A stretch of DNA of 64,000 nucleotides, from assembly GCF_000337795.1 (NCBI RefSeq), contig NZ_AOLP01000006.1, positions 39,823 through 103,822 on the forward strand, written 5' to 3'. The number at the start of each line of letters is the position of its first letter. Within the stretch, counting starts at the first letter, position 1. The notes below the pieces were generated by a model that had not been told where the DNA came from, searched no databases, and saw only the letters and a program-made list of their open reading frames with translations. The position numbers were made by a program, and so were the translations under genes. This DNA comes from Haloferax denitrificans ATCC 35960 (GTDB taxonomy: Archaea > Halobacteriota > Halobacteria > Halobacteriales > Haloferacaceae). Below, in pieces: positions 52,484 to 60,587 of the stretch.

Positions 52484-55021
52484 TCAGACGGATACTCCGA
52501 TTTGATCTTCCTCAGCTAGCCGCACGTATTCGTTCAGAGAAGCGTTGCAGAGTGCATAGAATGATATGAAGAAGTAGATCGAGAGCTCGCGGCTGTTCTC
52601 GATAATGTCGCCGTGGGCGATCTTGTTACGTCTCTGCCTTACAGTCTCATCTAAGAAAGTGCTGAATACGCCATCAAAGAAGTGCGATATCAGACTACCC
52701 AGATTCTTCGTCTGGGTCCGGCCTCTTCCCGGCATCTTGAATTTCGTCTCATGATCCTTCTCGATAATCTCCCCGCCTGTTTCTTCCACTAAATCTCCCA
52801 GCACCCCCTCAAATTGGAGAACAATACCAGCAAGAAAACCTCTGTAATGCCCCTGCTCAAACTCCATCAATAAGTCGTTCAACAACTCACTCCGATCCTC
52901 AAAAAACCCGATATTCTCGAATGTATTCCGAGCCTTGTCGAGAAGCTCTTCCTCAAACCGTTCAACAATGAACTCACGGGCTGCTTCCTCATCTGACTCC
53001 AGTAACTGTTGAAACTCTTCAAACTCAGATGGAGTCATAAACCAGGACCATGCGAAATCATCTCTGGACGCAAGGTACCGGCGGATTGATTCCTTCTCAC
53101 TATCACTCTCACAGCTCTCTATCAAGAGCTGGTTCAAACTGACCAGGTCTCCGTCATCCTCGGGAGGGAAGAACGGCTCCATACGGTTGAACAGGTCCTG
53201 GCTCAGGGCACCCTTGATAACGGGGATATCTCGTAGAGATCCAAAATTGAGCCGGTACCAGTCCAAGTCTATCGGGTCGGCATACGTCTGGAAGAATTCC
53301 TTATACAACGGCGTATTCAATAGCCGAGCCAGAGAATCCCGTATCTCATCGGTCTCTGCCTGCAATCCGATCATAGCAGTATCAAACAACGCATCCTCAA
53401 CCTCAACTCTGTAACAACGCTGGTTATCGAAAATCTTAGGGATAACCAGGTCTGGATTCTCGAACACACCCCGATAATCTACTTCGAATACCGGGCCCTC
53501 CTGGTTGTAGCGCCTTGGTTCATTTTCGATATACTCTGCCAATTCGTTGTGGCCATCCTCTCTCAATTCCTCTACTACATTAGCTTCAGTAATCTCTACT
53601 CCCTCTGATTCGAGTTCGTCCGTGTAGGACTGGAGATCTAGAAGGTACAGATCAATGTCATCAGAGGTGATAGCCCTGATTTCGCTGGATGGGTTCTTGA
53701 TTACCGGTCGGAAGAACTTGTCATCGATACCGGAGTCCTCTCGTTCCTCTTCGCTGAAATAGAAGAAGTCGTTGTTTCCTGTACTGAGCCCGCTTCCTGC
53801 CTCGACACCTGAGAGATCGCCGAAACGAGTGAAGCCGTCAGAAGTGATGATATCATAGATAGGCGGGTTCGACAGGATCCGCACCACGTTCCTAGCTTCC
53901 AAATCCTCGTGGGACGCCTTTACCAACTCTACGTTGTAGGGGTTGTAGCGATTCTGGAGTATCATGTCGAGCGGTTGCTCGAACAATCCCCGAGCGTTCT
54001 CAGGTAACTCCGTCTGATTGAATTTCCCAATCCCTGTCTCACGTACATCTCGTGGTCTATCTTCCTTGATTACCGTGAGCAGTACCAACTCCGTGGAACG
54101 AGCACTGCCTATCGGACCAACAGGCAGTTCAATTACCCGGTGGATCCCGCAGCTTTCAGTCAACTCCTCTAATAAGCCCTGCTTCAATGCACTTTTCGGA
54201 AGCAAGAACGCCCCTCTACCACCCTCTTTCAGGTGTGAAACAGATTTAGTGACAAAGGCTGCTGAAGCGATCTTTCCTCTGCCAGGAGCCCATTTTTGGA
54301 TCCTTTCACGTCTTTCTGGGCTGACGTGGAACAGCCTTCCCATGGGCGGGTCGCCAATGACCGCATCAAACTTCTCCGCCTCCTCGTCACCTGAAGATGT
54401 CCCAGGTAGTTGCCATTCAAAGAAGTCTTGAGTAACTATTTCGGCGTTCTCATTCTCTTTTAGCCTGTTACGGGCTAAATCAGCGTATAGTGGTTCGATT
54501 TCGATGCCTACCAATTTCGAGCCTTCTGTGTATTCAGCGGCTTTTTGCATTAGAGATCCTGTTCCCGCAGCTATATCGAGCACTGAATAGTCCTTCTCTG
54601 AAACGGCCCAACCCGCCATCAGTTCTCTCAGAGGCTCCGGAGTGTAAGGAGGCAAATAGCCTGCATCAGCAAGCAAATCCATCATCTCAAACGAATCTAT
54701 CCCTCTGGAGCTTCCTTCTCCGGTAACGATCTGGGTTAGCAGTATGCTGTGGTCCGTGGAGTCCGAAAGTTCGTACTGAAAGAATCCCTCCTCACTGAGC
54801 TCGATAAAGCCGTTTTTAGTTGCATACAGCACATTGTCCGTGTCTTCCGGCTCTCCCTCCGCCGAATGGAAACGATCTGTAGGGATCACCCGGAGAGACT
54901 GGTCCTCCAGCTCGACGACTAAACCGCCTCTATCAAGCGTCGCAGATAGTACCTCAGAGACCGACTCCAATTCCTCAGAAACTGAATGAAGATCTATTTC
55001 CGGAGACCGCTCACGAATCAT
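52484..55021 (-). CDS. N6-adenine methyltransferase fused to a HEPN-like C-terminal domain
   Basis: 845 residues from ATG 55021 (TTG 55045 is an alternative). SAM motif I is VLDIAAGTGSL (about 147-157), followed by GIEIEPLYADLA. The catalytic motif is DPPMG (about 224-228), a variant of N/DPPY. Residues 330-620 resemble target-recognition parts of type I/IIG methylases (GDLSGVEAGSGLSTGNNDFF, IPVIKGAL). The last 120 residues are helical and contain RQRRNKIAHGD (about 795-805), the R-N-x3-H-G signature of HEPN domains. A methylase fused to a HEPN tail suggests DNA marking coupled to an RNase-like effector. It lies upstream of the DUF4209-like gene. Confidence 0.75.
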   Translation of the reverse strand: MIRERSPEIDLHSVSEELESVSEVLSATLDRGGLVVELEDQSLRVIPTDRFHSAEGEPEDTDNVLYATKNGFIELSEEGFFQYELSDSTDHSILLTQIVTGEGSSRGIDSFEMMDLLADAGYLPPYTPEPLRELMAGWAVSEKDYSVLDIAAGTGSLMQKAAEYTEGSKLVGIEIEPLYADLARNRLKENENAEIVTQDFFEWQLPGTSSGDEEAEKFDAVIGDPPMGRLFHVSPERRERIQKWAPGRGKIASAAFVTKSVSHLKEGGRGAFLLPKSALKQGLLEELTESCGIHRVIELPVGPIGSARSTELVLLTVIKEDRPRDVRETGIGKFNQTELPENARGLFEQPLDMILQNRYNPYNVELVKASHEDLEARNVVRILSNPPIYDIITSDGFTRFGDLSGVEAGSGLSTGNNDFFYFSEEEREDSGIDDKFFRPVIKNPSSEIRAITSDDIDLYLLDLQSYTDELESEGVEITEANVVEELREDGHNELAEYIENEPRRYNQEGPVFEVDYRGVFENPDLVIPKIFDNQRCYRVEVEDALFDTAMIGLQAETDEIRDSLARLLNTPLYKEFFQTYADPIDLDWYRLNFGSLRDIPVIKGALSQDLFNRMEPFFPPEDDGDLVSLNQLLIESCESDSEKESIRRYLASRDDFAWSWFMTPSEFEEFQQLLESDEEAAREFIVERFEEELLDKARNTFENIGFFEDRSELLNDLLMEFEQGHYRGFLAGIVLQFEGVLGDLVEETGGEIIEKDHETKFKMPGRGRTQTKNLGSLISHFFDGVFSTFLDETVRQRRNKIAHGDIIENSRELSIYFFISFYALCNASLNEYVRLAEEDQIGVSV

Positions 55022-55152
55022 TATTGTCACAGTTTTCGACACCAACTCTCTTCAGCGTTAGGTCAATCAAGGGGATACGAACCAGCTTCGAACAACAACA
55101 CCACGGGCTTAGAAAACAGGTCAGAAGCAGCTTTGACCGCGTCTCCTCCAGC

Positions 55153-55410
55153 ATGTTCGTGCCCCGCCTTGCGTCGGACCTCGAGTGTCCAGACGAAATC
55201 CGACAGCGGGCCCGAACCCTCGCGGAGGAGGCCGAGGAGCGTGGCGTCACGACCGGCGTCCATCCAGCCGGATTTGCAGCGGCCTGCCTCTACAAGGCCG
55301 GTCGCGAGGAGGGGCAATGGCTGACGCAAAGTGACGTCGCGGAAACAGGGAACGTCACGCCAACGACTGTCCGGACGCATCACGAGACGTTAGAGGAGCA
55401 GGTAGCCTGA
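55153..55410 (+). pseudogene. C-terminal cyclin repeat of a transcription factor B (TFB) gene
   Basis: The frame reads FVPRLASDLECPDEIRQRAR ... GVHPAGFAAACLYKAG ... LTQSDVAETGNVTPTTVRTH, which is the second cyclin repeat of archaeal TFB. The zinc ribbon, B-finger and first repeat are missing, and upstream codons (55024-55150) show no homology. An 85-residue product from ATG 55153 is possible, but a remnant is more likely. Its truncation lies at the edge of the 49-55 kb island. Confidence 0.75.
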
Positions 55411-55487
55411 CAACGCACCTGCACACCTACTACCGTTAGATAATTACCCCACAAAACTATTTGTTCCTAGACTGCGTAGCATCCAGT

Positions 55488-56000
55488 ATGACCGAGACGT
55501 GGGACGACGTCAACGAGCAGGTCAAGGCGGACTGGAAAGACGACACTACTCCGTTCGAGCGGGTGTACGAAATCGTCGAACAAACCCACGATGGGCAATC
55601 GGCAGCCGAGATCGCCGAGCGGGCCCTCGTGAGCGAGCCGACGGCGCGTCGCCACTGCAAGTCGCTCGTGAACACCGGGTTCGCGGAGACGGAACAGGAC
55701 GGCCAAACAACGCTGTACAAGCGCAACAGCGACCGGGTGTTGATGTCGCGGATCCGCGAGCTGCGTGAGGAAGTTACTCGACCCGAGTTGCTCGACAGCA
55801 TCCAGGAGATGAAGGCCGAGATCCGGCGCTACGAGGACCGCTACGACGTGGTGTCACCGGAGGAACTCGTCCAGCAACTCGACGCCGGCGAGACGGACGG
55901 CTGGGACGACCTCACTGCGTGGCGAACGACACGACAGAACCTTGCCGTCGCCCAAGCCGCGCTCGCTTACGACGAGGCCAGCCACCAGCTCGCTGTATGA
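55488..56000 (+). CDS. Winged-helix protein (DUF7342-like), second copy, probable antitoxin
   Basis: 170 residues. Winged helix at about 22-80 (YEIVEQTHDGQSAAEIAERA ... TARRHCKSLVNTGFAETE), then helices with IRELREEVTRPELLDSIQEM and a W-rich stretch WDDLTAWRTTRQNLAVAQAA. Same architecture as 22082-22627. It overlaps the TumE-like gene by ATGA. A TATA-like ACTATTTG lies about 30 bases upstream. Confidence 0.75.
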   Translation: MTETWDDVNEQVKADWKDDTTPFERVYEIVEQTHDGQSAAEIAERALVSEPTARRHCKSLVNTGFAETEQDGQTTLYKRNSDRVLMSRIRELREEVTRPELLDSIQEMKAEIRRYEDRYDVVSPEELVQQLDAGETDGWDDLTAWRTTRQNLAVAQAALAYDEASHQLAV

Positions 56001-56449
56001 ACGGTAACGACCGCGCCGGCGAGTTCGGGCCGATCTATCTTCCGGCACTCCAGCGGATTCGTGACCTCTGGCTCGAACTTGAGCCGCTCGTCGACGAAAC
56101 GGCGTATGATGATGTCGTCGCCCCTACGGAACTGCAGATCAGTCTCAGCGATGGATTGGGCGACGCCGAGAACGCTCGGCTCGATATCCAGTGGAGCGAA
56201 CTGGGGATGTATTCGTTCCACTACGTCGATAGCAACGACGTCAACTGGCGCTTCGATCGCCATCCGAACACACACTCCCCCGAGATCCATTTCCACCCGC
56301 CGCCCGAGGCCGCGACGATGGACGCGGAACCGTCCTGTATCGACGTGACCGAGGTGTCACTCGTGACGCGTGCCGTCCATGCAATGTGGCGAACAGCGTA
56401 CGAGGATGATGCACTGGATCGGCTGAATAGTGCGTCAAACCCACCGTAA
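55997..56449 (+). CDS. TumE-like protein, second copy
   Basis: 150 residues. YSFHYVDSNDVNWRFDRHPN then THSPEIHFHPPPEA matches the core of the 22633-23118 protein and the TumE toxin signature. The acidic C-terminus follows. It is translated with the winged-helix gene before it. The next gene (SWIM) starts two bases on and may be co-expressed. Confidence 0.7.
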   Translation: MNGNDRAGEFGPIYLPALQRIRDLWLELEPLVDETAYDDVVAPTELQISLSDGLGDAENARLDIQWSELGMYSFHYVDSNDVNWRFDRHPNTHSPEIHFHPPPEAATMDAEPSCIDVTEVSLVTRAVHAMWRTAYEDDALDRLNSASNPP

Positions 56450-56451
56450 AG

Positions 56452-57273
56452 ATGGATGTAACCGAGGACGCAGTCCGGGACATCTGCACGGACGCAGTCT
56501 TCGAACGCGGCGAACGATACCGTGAGGAGGGCCGTATCCACGGAATTCACCGCATCGACACCACTGTAACCGCAGTCGTGAGCGGCAGCCGTCAGTACGA
56601 TGTCCGTGTTGACCTCGCCACCAACGGGTTTGCCCCGTGGTGCGACTGTCCGTACGACGGGCCGGGAGCATGCAAGCACGTCGTCGCCGTGTTGCTTTGG
56701 TGTGTCGACGACCCACCTGCAGACGAAGGCGATCGACTTGACGCCACACTTGACGGTGCCGACGCCGACCAACTCCGCGCGTTCCTGCGTGACGAACTCG
56801 CGACCAATACGGATCTCCGTGATCGGTTTCTCGCCCGCGTTGGCGAGCCGACGAGCCAGTCGGTCGACGAGCATCGCACCGCGATCGACCGGCGGTTCGA
56901 AGAAACGAACCCTGAGTACCCCGTCGTCTTCGAGCCCATCGACTTCACGCAGTGGTTCGATCTCGCGAGCGAGTACCGCGAGCAGGAGCGGGACGCGTCG
57001 GCGGCGACCGTCTACCGGGCACTCGTTGAGTCGCTCGACGACAACATGGAGCGCGTCGACGGCGCGTACGACCACTTCTCGCGTGCGTTCAGTCGGGCAC
57101 TCGACGGGTATGTCGACTGTGTCACGACCGCAGAACGGGACGCTGATGCAATCACTGACGCCGTCGCATTCCTCGACGAGCGGGCGACATCGGGAACGCC
57201 GCTCCTCGCGGAACATTTCGAGAAGGCCGCGGTCGAGCTTCGAGAGAAGCTGGGCGAGCAGTCCGACGAATAG
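56452..57273 (+). CDS. SWIM zinc-finger protein
   Basis: 273 residues. WCDCPYDGPGACKHVVAVLL (about 63-82) is a SWIM finger, CxCx(n)CxH. It follows a beta-rich part with FERGERYREEGRIHGI, the usual region before SWIM domains. The helical C-terminal half (YREQERDASAATVYRALVES) recalls repeat-like scaffolds. SWIM proteins bind DNA or protein and some help recombinases. Directly downstream of the second TumE-like gene. Confidence 0.8.
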   Translation: MDVTEDAVRDICTDAVFERGERYREEGRIHGIHRIDTTVTAVVSGSRQYDVRVDLATNGFAPWCDCPYDGPGACKHVVAVLLWCVDDPPADEGDRLDATLDGADADQLRAFLRDELATNTDLRDRFLARVGEPTSQSVDEHRTAIDRRFEETNPEYPVVFEPIDFTQWFDLASEYREQERDASAATVYRALVESLDDNMERVDGAYDHFSRAFSRALDGYVDCVTTAERDADAITDAVAFLDERATSGTPLLAEHFEKAAVELREKLGEQSDE

Positions 57274-57316
57274 CTGTGTCGCCCTATGACACCCGCAGGT
57301 TCGACGACCGCGAAAA

Positions 57317-57765
57317 TTAGTTTGTGCCACGGTCAGCCACATCGATCATCTGTTCGCGAGGGGCTTCGACATCCGAGTAGAGTGCCAACGCGTGCTTGAT
57401 GAGTCGGCGGTCTTCCTGGTACTCCTCCCAACGTCCAATACCGTCGCGGCGTTCGCGAAGCTCGCCACTTGCGAGGTCGCCGTCGGCGAGCGACTGTTCG
57501 AGCTCTTCCCACGTCTCGACGTCGTAGGTCGCCTGCCACTCCTCGATCTCCTCGGCTATCGCGACCAATTCGTTCCGCAACTCCTCGCGCGTGTTCTCCT
57601 CGATGAGCGTGCGGATTTCCTCGAAGAGCAGTCGCGTGTAGTCCGGCTGGTAGCGCGTCGTCTCGCCGGCCTCGACGCGGCGCAGCTGGCCCTGGTCGAC
57701 GAGCGCCTGGTGCTCCTCGTTGGTCGTGCTCCAGGCGGCGCGGCCTGCTCGCTGATCTAGTTAAC
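57317..57765 (-). pseudogene. Truncated DUF7342-like winged-helix gene
   Basis: The frame is open from about 57765 down to 57317: LVDQGQLRRVEAGETTRYQP, YTRLLFEEIRTLIEENTREE, LRNELVAIAEEIEEWQATYD, ALALYSDVEAPREQ. This is the wing plus helical half of the DUF7342-like family, without the first part of the winged helix or a start codon. It ends abruptly at 57760-57765, where another gene fragment begins. A short product from TTG 57580 is conceivable. Confidence 0.65.
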
Positions 57766-57891
57766 CGACCGGGGTTCACGAAGTCTCGGTTCAAGGCCCA
57801 CGAGTCGATCCCGGATGAGGCGTGGACGGGACAGCAGATCTGGAAGTGCCGGGTGTGTGGCTCTGATCGCTACGGCCCTAGTCTCGAGTAG
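57760..57891 (+). pseudogene. Fragment of a gene with a C-terminal zinc knuckle
   Basis: The frame VNRPGFTKSRFKAHESIPDE ... IWKCRVCGSDRYGPSLE to the TAG at 57889-57891 looks like the last 43 codons of a protein with a CxxC knuckle. No start is present. The join to the truncated gene at 57760 marks a recombination point. Source gene not recognised. Confidence 0.4.
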
Positions 57892-57910
57892 CACTAGTAC
57901 TGGGTATTGA

Positions 57911-57952
57911 TTAACCAACAGCCTGCGGGTATCACCGAGTTTCGTTGGTTAA
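57911..57952. repeat. TTAACCAAC dyad, copy 3
   Basis: Arms TTAACCAAC (57911-57919) and GTTGGTTAA (57944-57952) with a 24-base spacer. It lies about 75 bases upstream of ATG 58029 and 20 bases after a gene fragment. Confidence 0.7.
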
Positions 57953-58028
57953 GATCTTACCTCCTCCAACCCCGACGCCAGTCCCGGTTGGGAGTCTTTC
58001 CGCGCCAGCGAGCGGCGACGCGCTTCCG

Positions 58029-58217
58029 ATGGACCAACAGTTCAAGCAAGGGTACCGGATGCACCGTGTCCTCAGCAATCTCAACCGGCTCGACGTCGAC
58101 CAGTTGGACGAGGCGGATCGAGAGCGAGTCGAGACCGCGAGAGATCTCTTGGAAGAGGTGAGCTTTCTCATGTGGCCGGGCGACGGAGCCGGGGCGGACG
58201 CCCACGCAGACTCCTGA
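58029..58217 (+). CDS. Small hypothetical protein of a plasmid accessory cluster
   Basis: 62 residues from ATG 58029 (MDQQFKQGYRMHRVLSNLNR ... EEVSFLMWPGDGAGADAHAD). Helical, with a repeated heptad-like L/V pattern (LNRLDVDQLDEADRERVETA). ATG 58029 is preferred to the frame's upstream TTG, which lies in the dyad. Function unknown. Confidence 0.5.
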   Translation: MDQQFKQGYRMHRVLSNLNRLDVDQLDEADRERVETARDLLEEVSFLMWPGDGAGADAHADS

Positions 58218-58268
58218 CTAGAGTCCCCGACCACGCCAAGCGAGGGGCTTCTCGCGTCTGTTTATCGC

Positions 58269-58288
58269 CCCCAAGAGGGGTACGGGGG
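58269..58288 (+). promoter_or_regulatory. CCCC-AAGA-GGGG hairpin with G-rich tail, copy 2
   Basis: CCCC (58269-58272), AAGA, GGGG (58277-58280), then TACGGGGG. It lies about 30-40 bases before ATG 58309, the same position and layout as copies 1 and 3. Confidence 0.55.
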
Positions 58289-58308
58289 CGACCCCGTGAA
58301 ATCCAGAT

Positions 58309-58689
58309 ATGGCTACACTGCAAGCTGCGACGACGTCGACCGGCGCGATCGTATCGGATCCACAGGCAGTCCGCGAGCTCTGTGAGAGCTACTGCTTCGG
58401 GACGCTCGACTGGGAGGTTACCGAAGACGGAGAGCTCACCATCTGGGGATACGACGACTTCGAAGTGTACGACGCGCGCGAGAACGGCCTCCTGGACTAC
58501 GAGAGCGGCATTGTGACCCACGAATTCTTGCGAGAACTTGCCGACCATCTCGAAGTCGACGAGGAACTCGATATCCAGACAGCGAGGTTCACGAAGTGCC
58601 GCTTCCCCGTGCTGGCGAAGCGATACGTCGTTCGGGACAGCGAAGTCCTCCACGCGGACCTCAGTTCCCCGGAGCCGATTGGGAGATAG
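58309..58689 (+). CDS. Conserved haloarchaeal plasmid protein, unknown function
   Basis: 126 residues. LCESYCFGTLDWEVTEDGEL and the tail CRFPVLAKRYVVRDSEVLHA give an alpha/beta look but no known motif. Its last 95 bases are repeated at 59999-60093 with small changes, bracketing the lipoprotein gene. The upstream hairpin suggests shared control with genes at 43197 and 60161. Confidence 0.6.
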   Translation: MATLQAATTSTGAIVSDPQAVRELCESYCFGTLDWEVTEDGELTIWGYDDFEVYDARENGLLDYESGIVTHEFLRELADHLEVDEELDIQTARFTKCRFPVLAKRYVVRDSEVLHADLSSPEPIGR

Positions 58690-58754
58690 AACAGCACGAA
58701 CCGAATTTACCCAGCTCCCTGGAATTTACGTATCTGCTGCGTAATCCAGTCACT

Positions 58755-59927
58755 ATGCCCTCTCATACACGTCGCCAAGTGCTCACAACGATTGGAGCAT
58801 CATGTATCGCTCTTACTGGCTGTCTCTCGCAGTCTCCTCCCTCGGGAAACCTTGGCGACATCACAGGGGAGTGGACGATGGTCGGTCGAAACGTCGGTCA
58901 CACCCGACGTATTGCTGCGGGTCCGACTGATCCGGAGACAGTCTGGATTAGTGAACTTGATCAGACCCGGGCAGCTGGAACGCCTACTGTCTCCAATGGG
59001 CAACTGTATGTCCCTGTCGACGGGATCTCCGACACGGCACGTCACCGATATCGAATCCATGCGCTGTCCGCAGCAACGGGTGACGAACGGTGGCAAGTGC
59101 CGCTTCGGTCGGAGCCGAACGCACCACCTGCCGTGGGTGGTGATCATATCGTAGTGACTGCACAGCGAGCGCTTGAACAGGGACGAATCGTCTGCTTCCA
59201 AACACGATACGGTGACGAGGACTGGCTCGTTGATATTGACGCCAGACTCACTGCCGCACCGACGATTGCAAGCGGTTTCGTCTACGTGCCCGACTGGCGC
59301 GGTCGCGTCCACGCACTATCGATATCGGACGGTTCTGTACGGTGGTCCCACCACGTAGATGCTGATACTGGTGGACGAACGTTCACGGAACCAGCTGCCG
59401 CCCTAGATGAGACGCTCTATCTCGGCTCCCAGTCGGGGAAAACTGGCGTGGTCGCACTCGACGCCACAACAGGGGAGACACAGTGGAAAGAATCTACACA
59501 GGCCGTGACTGGTGGCCCAGTCGCACATCCAAAGGGCGTTATCGTGCAGAGTCATCATCTCGTTACCGCATTCCATACTGATGGGACGCGTCAGTGGTCA
59601 TTCAACGTCGTTGATGGACGGGTGCGACCGATCGCAGTCGATGACCAGCACGTGTACGTATCCGCCGGGAACACACTCTATGCGATTGACTGGAGCGGAG
59701 AGGAATCCTGGAGATACGAACCGACCAGAAAGCAGGTTGGAACACCGACTGTAACCGGCAGTACTGTGCTCATCCCGAGCGAGGAGCAACTTATCGCCCT
59801 ATCACGAGAAACCGGAGAAGAACAATGGACAACGTCACTAGAAGGTGCTGGCCGCCCAATTGTGACTCCTGAGGCGATCTTCCTCCCTGGGTCAGACGGG
59901 ACTGTGATCGCACTTGGTGAGACGTAA
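58755..59927 (+). CDS. PQQ-like beta-propeller lipoprotein
   Basis: 390 residues. A TAT signal and lipobox (RRQVLTTIGASCIALTGC) anchor it outside the cell. The rest is an eight-bladed-type PQQ propeller with repeated blade motifs: IHALSAATGDERWQVPL, VHALSISDGSVRWSHH, VVALDATTGETQWKES, LYAIDWSGEESWRYEP, LIALSRETGEEQWTTS. It may be a BamB-like scaffold, since no catalytic PQQ residues are evident. ATG 58755 is the start before the signal. The gene lies between two copies of a 95-bp direct repeat. Confidence 0.85.
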   Translation: MPSHTRRQVLTTIGASCIALTGCLSQSPPSGNLGDITGEWTMVGRNVGHTRRIAAGPTDPETVWISELDQTRAAGTPTVSNGQLYVPVDGISDTARHRYRIHALSAATGDERWQVPLRSEPNAPPAVGGDHIVVTAQRALEQGRIVCFQTRYGDEDWLVDIDARLTAAPTIASGFVYVPDWRGRVHALSISDGSVRWSHHVDADTGGRTFTEPAAALDETLYLGSQSGKTGVVALDATTGETQWKESTQAVTGGPVAHPKGVIVQSHHLVTAFHTDGTRQWSFNVVDGRVRPIAVDDQHVYVSAGNTLYAIDWSGEESWRYEPTRKQVGTPTVTGSTVLIPSEEQLIALSRETGEEQWTTSLEGAGRPIVTPEAIFLPGSDGTVIALGET

Positions 59928-59998
59928 CCGTCGCAACTCGAGTGGTGAACTTGGTGTCCCCCTATTCTCAGAGACACTATTCCGATCATAGCTGACGC

Positions 59999-60093
59999 AG
60001 TGCCGCTTTCCCGTGCTGGCGAAGCGGTACGTCGTTCGCGACGGCAAAGTCCTCCACGCGGACCTCAGTTCCCCCGACCTGATCGACGAGTAG
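59999..60093 (+). pseudogene. Second copy of the 3' end of the 58309 gene
   Basis: 95 bases nearly identical to 58595-58689, coding CRFPVLAKRYVVRDGKVLHA then DLSSPDLIDE and a stop. No start or upstream part is present. It indicates that 58690-59998 was inserted by recombination into, or between, copies of this gene. Confidence 0.75.
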
Positions 60094-60104
60094 CGTTGTT
60101 CGTC

Positions 60105-60124
60105 CCCCGGGAGGGGTGCGGGGC
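60105..60124 (+). promoter_or_regulatory. CCCC-GGGA-GGGG hairpin with G-rich tail, copy 3
   Basis: CCCC (60105-60108), GGGA (a GNRA tetraloop), GGGG (60113-60116), then TGCGGGGC. It lies about 45 bases before ATG 60161. Confidence 0.55.
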
Positions 60125-60160
60125 GATCCAGTCGCGGTCGCCTCGTGAGGTGATTGCTCG

Positions 60161-60391
60161 ATGGGTTACCGCGCACTCGTTGCGTACGAACGCACAGACG
60201 GACAGTACACGCTCCACTACAGCCATTGGGGCGCAGTGAACCTGAAGATCAAGCACCGAATCTCGGCTGAGTCACCGTTCGGTGGCGAAGACACCGACTC
60301 CAAGTGGGCGAAACAGCTCCTCGCAGAGCTTGCCGATGGCCTCGAGACAGCCGTCGACGGGGAGACAGCATCTGAAACCGAAGCTCGCTGA
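60161..60391 (+). CDS. DUF6735-like protein, probably truncated
   Basis: 76 residues. The start MGYRALVAYERTDGQYTLHY-SHWGAVNLKIKHRI matches the N-terminus of haloarchaeal DUF6735 proteins, which are much longer. Here the frame ends soon after FGG in a Glu/Ala-rich tail, so the 3' part is lost or replaced. Function unknown. Confidence 0.6.
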   Translation: MGYRALVAYERTDGQYTLHYSHWGAVNLKIKHRISAESPFGGEDTDSKWAKQLLAELADGLETAVDGETASETEAR

Positions 60392-60471
60392 GCGGGTCGG
60401 CGACCGACAGGAGCTGCTCATTTCGGCCGGAGAATCACCCTTCAGGAAGCGAGCCTGAACCACTCCGAGTT

Positions 60472-60489
60472 GGTTCTGTTGAAATCCTC
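60472..60489 (+). repeat. Insertion-sequence end-like relic, left of the kinase gene
   Basis: GGTTCTGTTGAAATCCTC, followed by AGG. Its partner at 61949-61965 is inverted and shares TTGAAATCCTCAGG. The pair brackets the histidine kinase gene. Confidence 0.45.
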
Positions 60490-60587
60490 AGGTGCTGATC
60501 ATTTGCTGAGGCCGTGCTGAACAGAGGGCGCAAGTCAATCACTCGGACCCGCCTAACAAACAGCGAAATCAATGAACGCTCGTAACG

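Noticed and set aside
56221..57342. 373-codon minus-strand frame
   Set aside because: Antisense to the TumE-like and SWIM genes, both of which show clear motifs and start-stop coupling.
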